From NCBI GenBank assembly GCA_963585895.1, contig OY757904.1, positions 158,993,346-159,057,345 of the forward strand: DNA of 64,000 nucleotides. Reading direction: 5' to 3'. Made by a program: the position numbers and the translations under genes. The notes under the pieces were generated by a model. The model was given only the letters and a program-made list of their open reading frames with translations. It searched no databases and had not been told where the DNA came from. The stretch is from Sepioteuthis lessoniana. Lineage: Eukaryota > Mollusca > Cephalopoda > Myopsida > Loliginidae. This document shows, one piece after another, positions 34,331 to 45,790 of the stretch (positions within the stretch are counted from its first letter, which is position 1; each line of letters begins with the position of its first letter).

Positions 34331-35886
34331 GCAACAAGTACAGGAATGGGAAAAGATTAGAAAAAAATCATTGTCCAAAATTTCGTGAGTCAGATGTATT
34401 GAATATGTTAATTAATTGGGGAAAGCAAAGTGTCCATCTGCTGAACCATTTAGACAAGCAATCAAAAACTTGGAAACTGGGTGTTGTATTGATGCATCTT
34501 TTTATGTCATTGACAATGTCAACTATTATGTCCATCGGTTATTATATTACGTCGCCAGCTCTATGTTTTCAGCGTTGTTATTGCTCAACACAACACTGAC
34601 ATTTTTTTCTCAAAGGTTAAGTTTCTTACAAACCAATATACCAAGATTTCCTTATTCACAATGAAACATTTATGAAGAAAATATGTAACATCACCTCATC
34701 TTCTACGAAGCCCATCTCCTCACTTGTGATTATCTGTCACCGGCTATGTCTCTCGCATCACCATATTGTTTTATCTCGGTGGTTCGTTCGCAGTTTTCTC
34801 TTCATGTCTTGTTGCGACCCAACATTGTTTTACCGGATTGAATAATAAAACCACAGTTTTATGTATACATAACTTCTCTACAACGACTTTCATTTTACTG
34901 ACCGGATGGGTCGGGAACCAGATATGACATCTTTCCTTTTATGGGTTCTCTCTGACTAAAGTAACGTTAACTCTGAAATTTCTAGGATCATTCGATCACG
35001 TGACTTTCTCGTGCAATAAAAAGCTAAGTTGTCAACTAAATCTAAACTATCAATTACGTGACACCTCAAGAGTTAAGATTTTTTAAAACTGTCTAAAAAA
35101 ATATATGTAAAATTAAAACAAAATTAATGAATTGAAAGAAAGACGAAATGGGAATTTTTTTTTTAAAGATGAAAAAAGAGAAAAGAGAATCAAGATATTG
35201 AAAATTAGAAAAAGAAGAGTAAAAAAAATTCTATTATTTAACAAAGAATATTATTAGTTACTATTTATTTCCAAACTCTATATAGCATTGAAAATCTGCA
35301 AATGACAATATGACTATGTAGCAATCGAAAAATAGATACACCCTTTACGCTACTTAATTTTTGGTTACAGAGCTCTAATTTTGTAAAATTTGCTAATAAT
35401 ATCGAATGAAATATTTTTGATTGGATATCTTTCCACAAGAAATAATCAAAATCCTTTTATCTTTGATTTAGGAAAAATGAACTTTTTTATAAAAATTGAT
35501 GGGGTATTTACACTTTTATTGGCAATGCAAGTGAATCCCTTGCAGTTAAATTTGTACTTTTCTGATGTTCTGAATATACTATATCTTTTTAATTGTAAAA
35601 CTTATTTGTGTCCAGATCAAATTGTTGCTGATGACTTTCTGGCTAAAACTTTTGATCCTCTTTTGTATTCTGAGTTGGTATATTTTGGTATACTTTGGTA
35701 TACTGAATAGTTAAATTCGTTAGTCGTTGTTTGTGTTAACCTAATTACCGTGTCAGTATTTTCAGTAACTGACCTCAGTTGTAAATGATTTGTACTTTAG
35801 TCGTGCTTACACTATTTCCGAAATGATCTCGTATCCCGAGGAATACTCGCAGAACTAACTCTCGAATCCCTTCTTCGATAATCTTG
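34331..35886. other. Unassigned AT-rich sequence
   Basis: Near 34700-34900 the text 'gaataataaaaccacag' includes an AATAAA-like signal and the surrounding sequence could be an LTR end, but no partner repeat is present. A frame at 35390-35710 is short and matches nothing I recognise. Confidence 0.35.
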
Positions 35887-36135
35887 AGGAGGTGTCCTCG
35901 TGGTGTAATGGTTAAAGCGATGGACTGCGGAATCGTAGTAAGCGAGTTCGTACTCCAGTCGCGCTATTATGTTCACTTTCGGGCAAATACCCTTTGGAAT
36001 GGTATGAACCCCATTATCCTCCCAGCTAAGGGTTAAATAGTACCCCTACTGTTCTTCTAGGAGAATGGCTTTGGCATTAAATAACCTACAAAGATTGATA
36101 TGCCATTAAACAAAGAAACCAAAGAAATCAAAGAT
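35887..36135 (+). repeat. SINE-B copy, best in window
   Basis: The head 'ggtgtcctcgtggtgtaatgg' with 'ttaaagcgatggactgcgg' resembles a tRNA 5' half; 'gagttcgtactccagtcgc' is the B-box region. The body 'gttcactttcgggcaaatacc' leads to the tail 'ggctttggcattaaataacc', 'gttgatatgccattaaac' and an A-rich end. Confidence 0.8.
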
Positions 36136-36647
36136 AATCAAGTTGATCCATTTGTTTATACATTTGGCAGTAAGGTGGAATGAGTGTTATTTTACCAGTG
36201 ATAGTAAGCATTGCATTATTATAGATCTACTATTCAACACCAATCCAAATGAATCAATGTAAAATAGACCGTAATACGCATTAACTATGTGTGGGAAATG
36301 AAAAGAAGGAAGTATAGACAAAGGCAGCGATTAGGTAGAATGCTAATTATCCTAGATTTTCAAATCAATTTAATTCCTTACTAAATCAAGCGAACACGCC
36401 TCTTGTTATTCCTGTTTTGTCAACTTTCTTTTTTTTAAATATTTACTACAATTAGATTATTAAATATTAATAACATTCACACAGACATGTCAGCAGGACA
36501 CTATATCTGTGACATTCCTTCACACAGTAAGGACCAAACTCACGAAAGTAGTAATTTACTAAGCTTTTTGTTTAGATGCGACACAAGGTCGTATTAATGG
36601 GGCACCCAATGAGACTCAAAATCACTCCTCTCCTCCACAGACAGAAT
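36136..36647. other. AT-rich sequence with a SINE-D-like scrap
   Basis: 'gcgacacaaggtc' at about 36577 is another copy of the complement of the GACCTTGTGTC box. Nothing else was recognised. Confidence 0.35.
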
Positions 36648-36838
36648 GTGACACAAGGTTAATTTTAGCGGAATACAACTGATTTGAGCCCAGTGTTTTC
36701 CTTCACCTAAATTAGTTGCCTTGTCTAGACTATCTATCAGTCCTACTATTAAATCATCGCAGGAAAGAAAAAAGCTGAACTCATGCCTTTTCCAAGGGTT
36801 GCCATGTTCATTACCGGCGACAGTAAGCGTTACACCTC
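36648..36838 (-). repeat. SINE-D copy with internal shortening
   Basis: The left end 'gtgacacaaggttaatttta' is the complement of the family 3' box, and the right end 'agtaagcgttacacc' the complement of the head. The middle is shorter than in the 42376 copy. It directly abuts SINE-A. Confidence 0.65.
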
Positions 36839-37085
36839 ACTAAAGTGTTCGCCAATGGTCCGGGAGACCTGGGTTCAATCCAAGGTCACGTCATACCAAA
36901 GACTTAAAATATGGTTCTTGACACCTCCTTGCTTAAAACTCAGCAATATAAGGTACGTATCGAGGGTAAAGTGGAGCAATCTACGGAAAGGAGTAGCACC
37001 CTCCCCTATACCTCGGTGTAGTAGCTATTGAAAAGGGAGCTTTCTGGTCACCCTCGACTAAAGGGAGACAACTTTACTTACTTTA
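36839..37085 (+). repeat. SINE-A copy, near full length
   Basis: It shows a tRNA-like 'gttcgccaatggtccgggag', the B-box-like 'gggttcaatccaaggtc', then the family body to 'actttacttactttactta'. Confidence 0.85.
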
Positions 37086-37140
37086 CTTATTGTGGTAATG
37101 ATTGACGAAACAAATCTGCTAATCATTGCTGTATGGCAAG

Positions 37141-37750
37141 ATACATATTATCATCATCATGTCGCGCTATCAGCACGCATATCCCTGGTCCTCTCTCGCC
37201 ACTTTTCCCTATCGTCCATTGCTTCCGGCAGGTCTTCAGGGCTACATCTCGTATCGGCACAGAGCTGCTGTATGTAGGTTCGAACTGGTCGTCCTGTCTT
37301 TGCACGTCCATGTGAAGGGGTCCATAGGAGTACATTACTTATGAGCTCGTCCCTACTTCTCCAGCAGTGTCCTGCATGTCTGGTTCGTCTTACTTGGATA
37401 GTTTTCGTGATGGTTGGTAGGTGGCCGTACAGCTGCTGCTTTGTTGGGTGCTGTCTCCAGGACTTGTTCAATATTGCTTGCAGCATTCTTGTGTAATTGC
37501 CGTCAAGCTTTTTCTCCATACGTTTAGTTAGCGTCCATGTAGTGCATCCAAATAGCAGTATCGACACGACCACTGATTGGAAGAAACTGCATTTCATTTT
37601 ATCGGTCAGGTCGGACTTCCATATGACCGATAGCCTATCGATAGCTGTCAATACCTTTGCTAGTCATGTGTCGATGTCTGTCTCGGTTGATGAGACACTG
37701 CTCCCTAGGTCGGTGAACTTGTCAACTAGTTTCAGAGAACTACCGTTAAA
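37141..37750 (-). pseudogene. RTE-like LINE 3' fragment, well preserved C-terminus
   Basis: On the minus strand the frame from 37651 to 37157 reads TAIDRLSVIWKSDLTDKMK, SILLFGCTTWTLTKRMEKKL, LNKSWRQHPTKQQLYGHLP, VRRTRHAGHCWRSRDELIS and ends DLPEAMDDREKWRERTRD. Upstream, to about 37750, the same family continues (LVDKFTDLGSSVSSTETDID) with one stop. This is the C-terminal domain after the RT of the family at 10398. The 3' end is followed on the minus strand by 'catgatgatgataatatg'. The copy is 5' truncated. It serves as the best reference here for the element's last coding part. Confidence 0.85.
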
Positions 37751-38325
37751 TGTGGAATATTGATATTTAATGAGTTTAACTTTGTCTGGCACAAAATCAC
37801 AAGTGCATTACACCCAGTGAGAGTCAAACTCCCAACAATAATCTGTGAGACTAGGCTGTTAATGATGCCTTGTCTATTCAACTCTGCTAATGTGTGTACG
37901 TTTGTACGTGTTGTTCGAGAATCACAGCCAAGCAGTAAATCCCAGGAACGTAATTTCTGCATAATGACTTCACGTGAAATTCTACAAGGTTATCAACTGA
38001 GCTCACTTGACGTTATTATGTATCAAAATACGCGGCACAACATGGAAGGACAAGAATATTTTGTACAAAGAGGCTCTAACAAACTAATCAGTCATTTTAT
38101 TTTCTTAAAGCTCTTTTTGTTTTAAATTCAGAGAATCTTGCGAAAATACATATCAGAGTTATTTCATTAAAAATATTGCCTCATATTTTTTCCTGTTACG
38201 TCTCAAAGTTTATCACTTGAAAGGAAGGAAAGGACTAACATGTCTCGAAAACTCACTCGCGATTATTTCGATATTAAATTTTTATTGAACCGGACTCACA
38301 AAAAGGAATACGTTGGTGTGTCTTT
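37751..38325. other. Unassigned sequence
   Basis: An open frame at 37760-38125 (plus) has no recognised motif, and its complement frame is equally open. No call made. Confidence 0.35.
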
Positions 38326-38374
38326 ATTTACCTAATCCTTCCGGCACAAGTAAGATGTGACACATTATCAATTA

Positions 38375-39278
38375 CAGGGTGGAACGATAAAAGTGTTCCT
38401 AAAAAAACCCAACACTACTGCTTTATTTTAAAACTTTTATTGAAAAAATCAATTCACGTAACATGATTATGTAGTAGAGCTGATATCTATTCAATGTAGC
38501 CGCCTTCAGCCTCAATCACCACCTCGATACGGATCCGGAACTGGGAGCATGCCTTTTCCACAAGCGCCGGGGGGAGCTCGGCGAATACTCGGCGGATGGC
38601 GGCGATCAGGCTGGCTTTGGTGTTGTGGGAGGTCATGTTGGGGATGTTCTCGACGTATGACCAAACGAAGTTGTCCAGCCGGTTCAGGTTGGGGGAGGAA
38701 GGAGGCCGGAGAGAGAAGGGTACAAAGTCGTAGCACTCCTTCTGAAGTCAAGCCTGGGTCTCTTTGGATTTGTAGGCCAGCGCCGAGTCCTTTTTGCTAC
38801 ACCCAGGGTCTGCCACCGGCCATCTGGTTGCACCAGGGGATCGCCACACTCTTCAGCACATCCAGGTACACTTTGGTGTTGACTTTCAAGCCGACTTCGA
38901 AGATGTGAGGTGGCATGATGAGGCCCTCACTTGAAACCACACCGTAACCGTAGCCAGAAACTTTGTTTTCATCACTCTGGGCACGTCCCTGTTATTCGTG
39001 GCAATCCAGATTTGCATTTTAAGGGTGCTGGCAATGGTCCTGTTGTCATAAGTTGGATCGGTAGAGAGCATGAGTTGTACTGCGGTGCATCTCCGATCTC
39101 GCTCGTTGAACATTGTGTCACTTTCAGACATGATAGAAGGCTCCTATCGCTCTTGGGATTTGTACACAACTGGCCAACTAGTAGATGGTCTGCAACAAAA
39201 AAAGAAAACCGGTTTTCATTAAACGGAAATGGAATCATGTCGTCTTTTCTAGGGCGACAATTCTATCGTTCCACCCTG
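38375..39278 (-). mobile_element. Tc1/mariner-type transposon, about 904 bp
   Basis: The terminal inverted repeat 'cagggtggaacgata' is present at both ends (right end as its complement) and TA flanks both sides, the target choice of the Tc1/mariner superfamily. It is shorter than autonomous members. Confidence 0.9.
38508..39235 (-). pseudogene. Tc1/mariner-type transposase pseudogene
   Basis: On the minus strand, pieces in different frames read in family order. The upstream part gives SSEGLIMPPHIFEVGLKVNT (near 38930-38885). Next comes YLDVLKSVAIPWCNQMAGG and a degenerate stretch where the second aspartate block should be. The end is RPPSSPNLNRLDNFVWSYVEN, then TKASLIAAIRRVFAELPPAL and FRIRIEVVIEAEGGYIE before a stop near 38494. 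The PNLNRLD…W segment is the third catalytic region, with a D kept. The N-terminal half is shortened and scrambled by frameshifts. Inactive, but its ends look intact. Confidence 0.75.
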
Positions 39279-39390
39279 TATAAAGCGGATTAAAGTTGGT
39301 TTGAATTTTAAGTTTTCCTTCCCTAAGACTGGCTGCCTATACAAGGCAAAAGAGATCAGCCTACCCAGCTATTTTCACATCGAATACGTT

Positions 39391-39411
39391 GTGTGTGTGT
39401 GTGTGTGTGTG
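39391..39411. repeat. (GT)n microsatellite
   Basis: Short GT run. Confidence 0.9.
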
Positions 39412-40200
39412 TTTTAATCGATTGGGGAAAGAATCATTCTTTCCATTTATAAGATATCACCTCCAAAATGTTGAGGTTCGTTAAATCCCCAGATCAGTCG
39501 TCTGCTTCTGTTCGTGTCTGAGAGTCCAACAGATTCTTTTTGAATCTCTTAAAGTCTCACAAGATTGCATCTAGCCACTGGATGAATATTCATATGCTTC
39601 CCACAGCATCCAGGCCCACCCAGTATCAATTGAATTTTTTACCCATCCCTGTCAATCATGTCCGCCACAGCTAGGCGCTGAGGGCACCAAGCGATGGAGG
39701 AGAGAGAGCCTCTATATAACCCGAGCAACACTTAGTAACACTACTTGTATGAATATTATTTGATTATTCTTTGAACTGAGACAAAATTTTGTGGATAAAA
39801 TTCTTGAAAGAACTAAATTTTTCCGAGAAATTCAAATACGCCAATTTGCTGTGAATTATGCTTAGATACGCATTGACTAAATTAATAGAGTCTTCTTTAA
39901 TTGCCACCGTTGTGTATTGATGTTTGTTATTTATGGAGGTCTTCTCTTCCTTTTTGAATCGATGATTAATCTGGATAGATATTGTTCGATTGTCATTTTG
40001 ATGGTAGAATCAATATATTGGAATCTGCCAATGAAGATATCTCACCCAGTGGCATAATTCTACAAGACTCTTTCGAATTTATTATCTTGGGAGATACTAA
40101 ATAGTTTATTATTCCATCCATCTAGTCTTGGAAGATGATAGCCGGAGGTGAATGTCAGCAATTTTTCTAGACATTTTCATTCACTGCTTACATAATAAGT
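39412..40200. other. Unassigned; one TATA-like box
   Basis: 'ctctatataacccgagc' at about 39711-39727 looks like a TATA box in a GC-richer patch, with 'acacttagtaac' about 30 bp on. No coding region follows that I can recognise. It could be an LTR promoter remnant. Confidence 0.3.
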
Positions 40201-40438
40201 GTTTGGTTTCATTGTCTAATGGTGTATCAACCTTCGTGGATTATTTAATGCCAAAAGTGTCCAAGTAGAAGAACAGCAGTGATACTATTTATCCCATAAC
40301 TGGAGGGGAAAAGAGATTCACACCTTTCCCAAAGGGATTAGTTCGAAAGTGAACGTAATACCGCAGATGCGGTTCGAACTCTCTTTCTGCGATGTCACAG
40401 TTCAGCACGTTAGTCTCTATATCGTGGGGACTCTCTCC
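40201..40438 (-). repeat. SINE-B copy, minus orientation
   Basis: The left end is the complement of the tail ('gtgtatcaaccttcgtgg', 'attatttaatgccaaa') and the right end the complement of a diverged head. Same order as at 6480-6720. Confidence 0.75.
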
Positions 40439-40644
40439 CTATAATAAAGGAAATAATTCTATTTGTAAAGTATAAATATTTGCATATTTTCCACCTTCAC
40501 TTTCTTTGGTCTATAAATGTCATTTACTAAAAATGTGGAAAGCAAAGAATGGCGACATTGTTACATGACAATGATCAAACACCTACATTGTCTGCTTTGG
40601 CCGACGCAAAGGACAAAGTTCAAAACCGGAGTAGGAGGGGGTAA

Positions 40645-40675
<31 letters not shown>

Positions 40676-41450
40676 TACATATTCCTGTATGCTGAGAAAA
40701 ATGGCGGATAACTAAAGTAATTAACAAAACAAAATTCAGCTTGAAATATAGAAAAAAATTTCTGTGAAAAACTGTGAATCAAACTAAAAATACACATACC
40801 TTTTCTTAACCTACAACTCTCTGTATGTCTGTCTGTCAGTCTGTCTGTCTGTCTGTCTCCAAAAAGGTTTGGAAGCAGGGATTTTAAGAATTGTTTTCTT
40901 GTTGCTAATGAGATGTGTGTTGTAATTGAGGCTGGAACTTCAAACAATAAAGAAACGAAGGTGGTTAAGAAACAATACGTATTCACAAAAGCCTATTTAC
41001 AGTACTAAAAATCTTGGTTTAATTTGGCACAAGGTTATAAATGAAGAGCGCTTGGTAAGGATTTTTTCAACAGTTCATTCAGAACTTTAATGAATCTGTT
41101 TTGAATATAGAGCGTTAAGTAGAAAAAATAATTAACTAATTTAATACTACCTTTGTCCCATAATAGTTGCTATTTTTTGGTATAAAATATATATGTAAAT
41201 GCACTAACTATTATGGGAAAGAAATATTAGTACATTTCTTTGTTATTTTACTTCTGAATTCCAAATCTGAGCAGAAATCCCACTTACAACTTTGGAAATT
41301 TGATTTTTGTTTCGGAGATTAACGTAAAGATAATGATGGATTATCATGATTACTACGATTATCTTGATTATTAACACCTTTGTCGTCATCATCTTGCGAT
41401 GATATTTTAGTTATCTTGTGATTAATTATGCTTTTTAGTTAAATCCTCAC
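40439..41450. other. Unassigned, with (GAAA)n and (CTGT)n
   Basis: Tetranucleotide runs lie at about 40647-40674 and 40828-40858. No gene or family was recognised in the rest. Confidence 0.5.
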
Positions 41451-41454
41451 CAAG

Positions 41455-41650
41455 CGTTTGCTTTGTAGTTCAGAGAGTTATATCTTTTTTGTTTATCAAT
41501 GCCAGTAGTTCAAATCCAGAGAAAAATCGAAGGTATTGAACACTGATATTTAAGGTCAATAGGGCCTCACTCATATAGAGACTGATACAATACAACCTCC
41601 CTGCTTTCATTTGGCCTTGTACTAAGCTAAGCTGAGAGTAAAGATCAGTA
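41455..41650 (+). repeat. tRNA-like SINE, family not resolved
   Basis: 'gctttgtagttcagagagtt' and 'agtagttcaaatccagag' could be A and B boxes. The 3' side reads 'ggccttgtactaagctaag', a word seen in similar form at 48455-48475 ('ggccttataccacatctaag'). Confidence 0.45.
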
Positions 41651-41739
41651 GGAAACAGTCAGGTAAAGCAATTATTGACCTTTATAAAGTCATGTTTCTT
41701 TTTATATTTTGGTTCGTTCATTTAGATTTACATATATGT

Positions 41740-42000
41740 TGCGTAACTATTATTGTTATAGCAAATGGAATCGGTGATCCGCGTTCGAATCCTTGACGAG
41801 GTTGTTTGCATTTCACTTAACGCTAATATACTTGGGAAAGGCATGAATACATCTGTTTTCTCCCTTAGGTTAAGAGTATTGATGATTGGGATCTTTAGCC
41901 TTAATTAGTTAATCAGCCTAGGAGAAGCAAATCTCTGAATTAAAACCGCTTAAAAATTGCCCTTGTGTGACATCTTGCCCATGGAAGTTAGGTAAATTGA
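41740..42000 (+). repeat. SINE-D copy
   Basis: The head 'gcgtaactattattgttata', B-box-like 'cgttcgaatccttgacgag', body 'cttgggaaaggcatgaatac' and 'gcctaggagaag', and 3' box 'cccttgtgtgacatcttgcc' are in the family order. A further tRNA-like segment (42030-42180, 'gtgttcgaatccaagtaaag') follows. Confidence 0.75.
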
Positions 42001-42221
42001 ATGCACTTATGAATCTACTTGGTAGTTGCGATGGTTGCTTATTTACTACTTGCACCTTTGTTCAGTGTTCGAATCCAAGTAAAGAGCGGGAATTTTGAAT
42101 ACTGATTTTCCAGGCATATCCTTCATTCTTCGCAAAATCACTATCATAATTTTTCTACCCCATATTCTGATTATACAGTTTTGTACCGGTCAAAGAATTC
42201 TGAATATTTCAAAATTAGTGG

Positions 42222-42790
42222 CCACCCGGTCGGCGGGGTTTAGAATATGCTAACTGTATTCTCTGCAGAGAGCTAACCCTCCTCCAGAAAGAGTAATCCT
42301 AGGTATGACACTAAAGTACATTTGTTGGTGAGGCTCCACTTCTGCAGATTTGGGAAGTGTGGAGTACCCCTTTATCCTATTTACCAACCCCTCCGCTCGG
42401 GCAGGATATGACACAAGGTCAATTTTTAAGCAGAGTTTAACAGGTTTTAATTCAGAGTTTTCCTTCTCCTAGACTAGTTGCCTAACCAAGGCTGAAGAAC
42501 CTAGTCTGTCCTACTATTTACCCATAGCTGGAGGGAGAATAATTGGATTCATACCTTTCCCAAGGGTATTAGTGCTATGTGAAATGCAATCAGTTTCGTC
42601 TAGGATTTGAACTCGTGTCGCCGTGTTCATTTCCTACGACGATAACCATTACACCATGGGCACCTCCTTTATTGCCATTATTCCTTGGTCAACTCTGACC
42701 TGGAGTGGTAACGCCAGTAAGGACCTATTTATGGGTCAAGTAGATCTGTTTTAAAATTGTTCGTATTAAATTGTACTTTGTGCAAAAAAA
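42222..42790 (+). repeat. SINE-F copy split by SINE-D
   Basis: The left part (42222-42375) ends in 'gtggagtacccctttat'. The right part (42666-42790) resumes 'cctttattgccattattcc' and 'gagtggtaacgccagtaagg'. Together they give the full family order. Confidence 0.85.
42376..42665 (-). repeat. SINE-D copy inside SINE-F, best SINE-D in window
   Basis: The left end is 'tatttaccaacccctccgct' and 'atatgacacaaggtcaattt'; the right end is the complement of the tRNA-like head 'ggaggtgcccatggtgtaat'. It is flanked by CCTTTAT on both sides (42369-42375 and 42666-42672), a 7-bp target duplication. Confidence 0.85.
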
Positions 42791-43550
42791 GAAACAACTA
42801 TACAAAGATGTAAATATGAACGCACAATGAACGCGATTCCTTAACTTAAGCTTAAAAACGAGATAACGTGCCGTTAAAATCAATCACGCATAAAATATGT
42901 GACGACTTTTAAGTTCACATCAAATATAGAAAAAAATTATTCATGGTATGTACAATTCACCTAGTCACCTTTCGAGTCTTCATGTTTTTTTTTTCTCATT
43001 CAAATGAATTAAAAGAAAATGTTAACCTAAATCAGATAAAAAATCAGATTAAGTTTAAAATGAATTTTAACATAAAGTCATCTTTTCCTTTTATTTATAT
43101 TTCATGAAAAATATTCCTGTTATTTAATTTAAAATTTCGTCCATTTTTTTTTATTTCGGATTGGAATAATTTTTTGTCAAAGTCAGCGAAGTGCCCATGC
43201 ACGCACATTGCACTCAGACACATATATTTCTGGGCGTGTGTGAACTGAGAAGAATGACAAGAATTATTCACACTGTTGCAACCAGCATACAGACTTGCTT
43301 TGTATTTGAACACAGTCTAAGATAAATAATACATGCAATTGAATTAGCACATGCAGCACGACCGTGTATGGAAGAGAGGACTGCTATCAGAAAGTTTTAA
43401 TATTCCAAAGCAATGACGGTTCTTTATTTCATAGAAAGAAAAGCCAAAGAGAAAAGGCTTTCGTTATGGCTGCCACTGATATAAATTTGCAATACCAGGA
43501 TGAACTATTATAAGCGATTCACAGGAACGAATCCCAAAAACCACGCGCGT
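42791..43550. other. AT-rich sequence, no feature recognised
   Basis: Contains poly(T) runs and no convincing frame. Confidence 0.4.
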
Positions 43551-43935
43551 ACACACATAGACACACACACACATAGACACGCGCGAGTATGCCCTTACAT
43601 TTGGTCACTATCGTACACCTGTTTATGCACACGAATGCCTGGAACATGAGAATATTTTTGTAGAACAGACGTCAGACTGCGACTCAGATCAATTTGAACT
43701 GCTAGTTAGTGCGCACGCTCACATGTACAATCTTATGCACACTGACTTGACACACATACACACGCTCAGGCAAATGTATATGCACACGCACACGCACGCA
43801 CGCACGCACGCACGGTGGGGAGGAAATACAACTACTGTTAAACATTGACATGAGGGTGTGGATGCATTTTTTAATGAAAACACGCTTCTGCTGACTAACA
43901 CACACACACACATAGGTACATGCGCGCACACGAAC
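43551..43935. repeat. (CA)n and (GCAC)n rich tract
   Basis: Scattered ACAC and GCACGCAC runs, e.g. 43783-43813 and 43898-43912. Open frames on the minus strand (C/V/H-rich) are products of the simple sequence. Confidence 0.85.
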
Positions 43936-44332
43936 ACACATGTGTCGCGCATGCACATCCGTAAGCGTACATTCCGCCCACTGCAGCAGAAAATGTACTC
44001 GATGCTTCAATCGTTATTTTGACTACGCATGATAGAAATGATGATGTTATAAAATGGGAATGTGGGTTAAATCAAGCACTCAACAAAGAAGAAGACGAAA
44101 CGTAGGATTGGCGACATATGCAAATGAATGAATGAAAAAATGGATTGAAAGTGTTTATTTGATATGAAAGAATCATTCACAATTTGGCGAGAGAGAATAT
44201 GAATTGAAGACGAGTTGAATACATAGACATAGATAAATATGTTTCATAGGTCTATATATCTAGCTGATACCGAGGAAGAAAATTAAACTAAGCATGTCAC
44301 TCCATATTGATCAATTTGAACTGGGCTCTCTT

Positions 44333-44373
<41 letters not shown>

Positions 44374-44477
44374 GTCTCCAAATTCAGACAGATGAGCACA
44401 AAATTATTCATAACATATTTAACAGGAAAGCAAATAGATGACAGGATGTAAAATTAGATTATCTAAACAGATAAAGA

Positions 44478-44534
<57 letters not shown>

Positions 44535-44793
44535 ATGTAAGAAATATCTAATTATGAAGATGCTACAGAGTCGAACGAAATCGTAATTGTTTCCTTTTTT
44601 CCTGTCTATAAAGACAAATGCGATTAGATATTTGAGTGATGCTGTTATTTTGAATAAATTAATTATTTATATTTACATAAATAATTAATGCCAATATTTC
44701 GTATGATATTTTTGTATTATGTAAAGCATAAAACCAACGTTTCGCTATTTTGTAGCACATGATTGCACAATTTTTTTTTTATACTTTGCCATG

Positions 44794-44832
<39 letters not shown>

Positions 44833-45600
44833 CTATCTATCTATCTATCTCTCGATATATATATATATGTCTGTGTATGTGTGTGTGTGTGGAGAGAGAC
44901 AGAGAGACAGAGAGACAGAGAGAGTCGAACAGACAGGCGGACAGACATTAATGATGTGTTATATTAAAATCGACCAAAACTTTATCAAAGAATTGGTAAG
45001 TCACAAGTAATCTACCATATATATCAGAAGAAGACTGTAGAATGGATCGGGAGAAACATTATGATAACAGCACTGACATCACAGAAGAAAATGTTTGACT
45101 GTCTCAGTAAATTTGGAGTGAAGTTTCCGCTTTTTCTTTTTTCCTACCAATACAACAACAAAAAAAGATATTTTGCACTTTAGGAAAAAATATAGAATTC
45201 AAATACCTAAACATCTATTTAGTTATCACATAAATTTCTTGCGTTTTACCAAGCACTGCATAAAGTCCAAAGAGTGGGGTACTTAGTGAGGATGAAACTC
45301 ACTTTCAATTGTCTGCAAGTTTAACCTATTAATAACGACTGCAAGGCACCTATTTCGATGCAATTAAGAGCAAATGATACCCCCCTTGGATCCCCACTGT
45401 ATTTTTAGCTATTATCGCTCATTAATATAAAATTACGATGTGCTTCGTGGTTGAAGTAGTTACATATTTTTCTGCCAAAATCGACGTTCGAATATTGTTT
45501 TACAAAACAAATTAGAGAAATAATGCTACGCTATCTTCATGTGATACATTTTCCTTATTTTGGCTCTAACATGGCTTAAGCTCGGTTTTGTAACGATGAA
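43936..45600. other. Unassigned AT-rich DNA with microsatellites
   Basis: (CT)n/(TA)n at 44330-44372, (TA)n at 44479-44530 and (CT)n/(CTAT)n/(TA)n/(GT)n/(GACA)n at 44795-44946. A tRNA-like scrap lies near 45440-45500. No gene recognised. Confidence 0.6.
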
Positions 45601-45790
45601 TACACTAGCAGACCTCCCCACTTTAATCGGCCTTCGGGCTTTTGACCTTGTGTCAAGTCCTGTCTGGTGGGAGGCAGCGACAAATATCATACACTCGCAG
45701 ACCTCCCCACTTTAATCGGCCTTCGGGCTTTTGACCTTGTGTCAAGTCCTGTCTGGTGGGAGGCAGCGACAAATATCATACACTAGCAGA
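45601..45790 (+). repeat. Two tandem 89-bp SINE-E 3' ends
   Basis: Units start at 45601 and 45690, and a third start 'tacactagcagac' at 45779 leads out. Each contains 'ccccactttaatcggccttc', 'gggcttttgaccttgtgtca' and 'tcctgtctggtgggaggcag'. The two units differ at about one position. The same text ends the longer SINE-E at 51397-51793. Confidence 0.9.

Larger units (their letters stand above)
38326..39386 (-). repeat. SINE-D copy split by a Tc1/mariner element
   Basis: The left part (38326-38374) ends 'aagatgtgacacattatcaa' plus 'tta', and the right part (39281-39386) resumes 'aagcggattaaagttggttt', which continues the family text seen in the 42376 copy. The TA at 38373-38374 is repeated at 39279-39280. 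Confidence 0.8.

Noticed and set aside
32326-34599. 757-residue open frame and other long frames in the same interval
   Set aside because: They are produced by a 34-bp unit that contains no stop word in any phase; all three frames are open, and no domain is present.
38549-38908. Plus-strand 119-residue frame, and the minus-strand 79-residue frame at 38512-38751
   Set aside because: Both are in wrong frames over the transposase remnant, whose family text lies in another minus-strand frame.
39711-39727. Promoter of a host gene
   Set aside because: A TATA-like word alone, with no recognisable downstream gene, is not enough.
43702-44010. Cysteine/valine/histidine-rich minus-strand frames
   Set aside because: Derived from CA and GCAC simple repeats.
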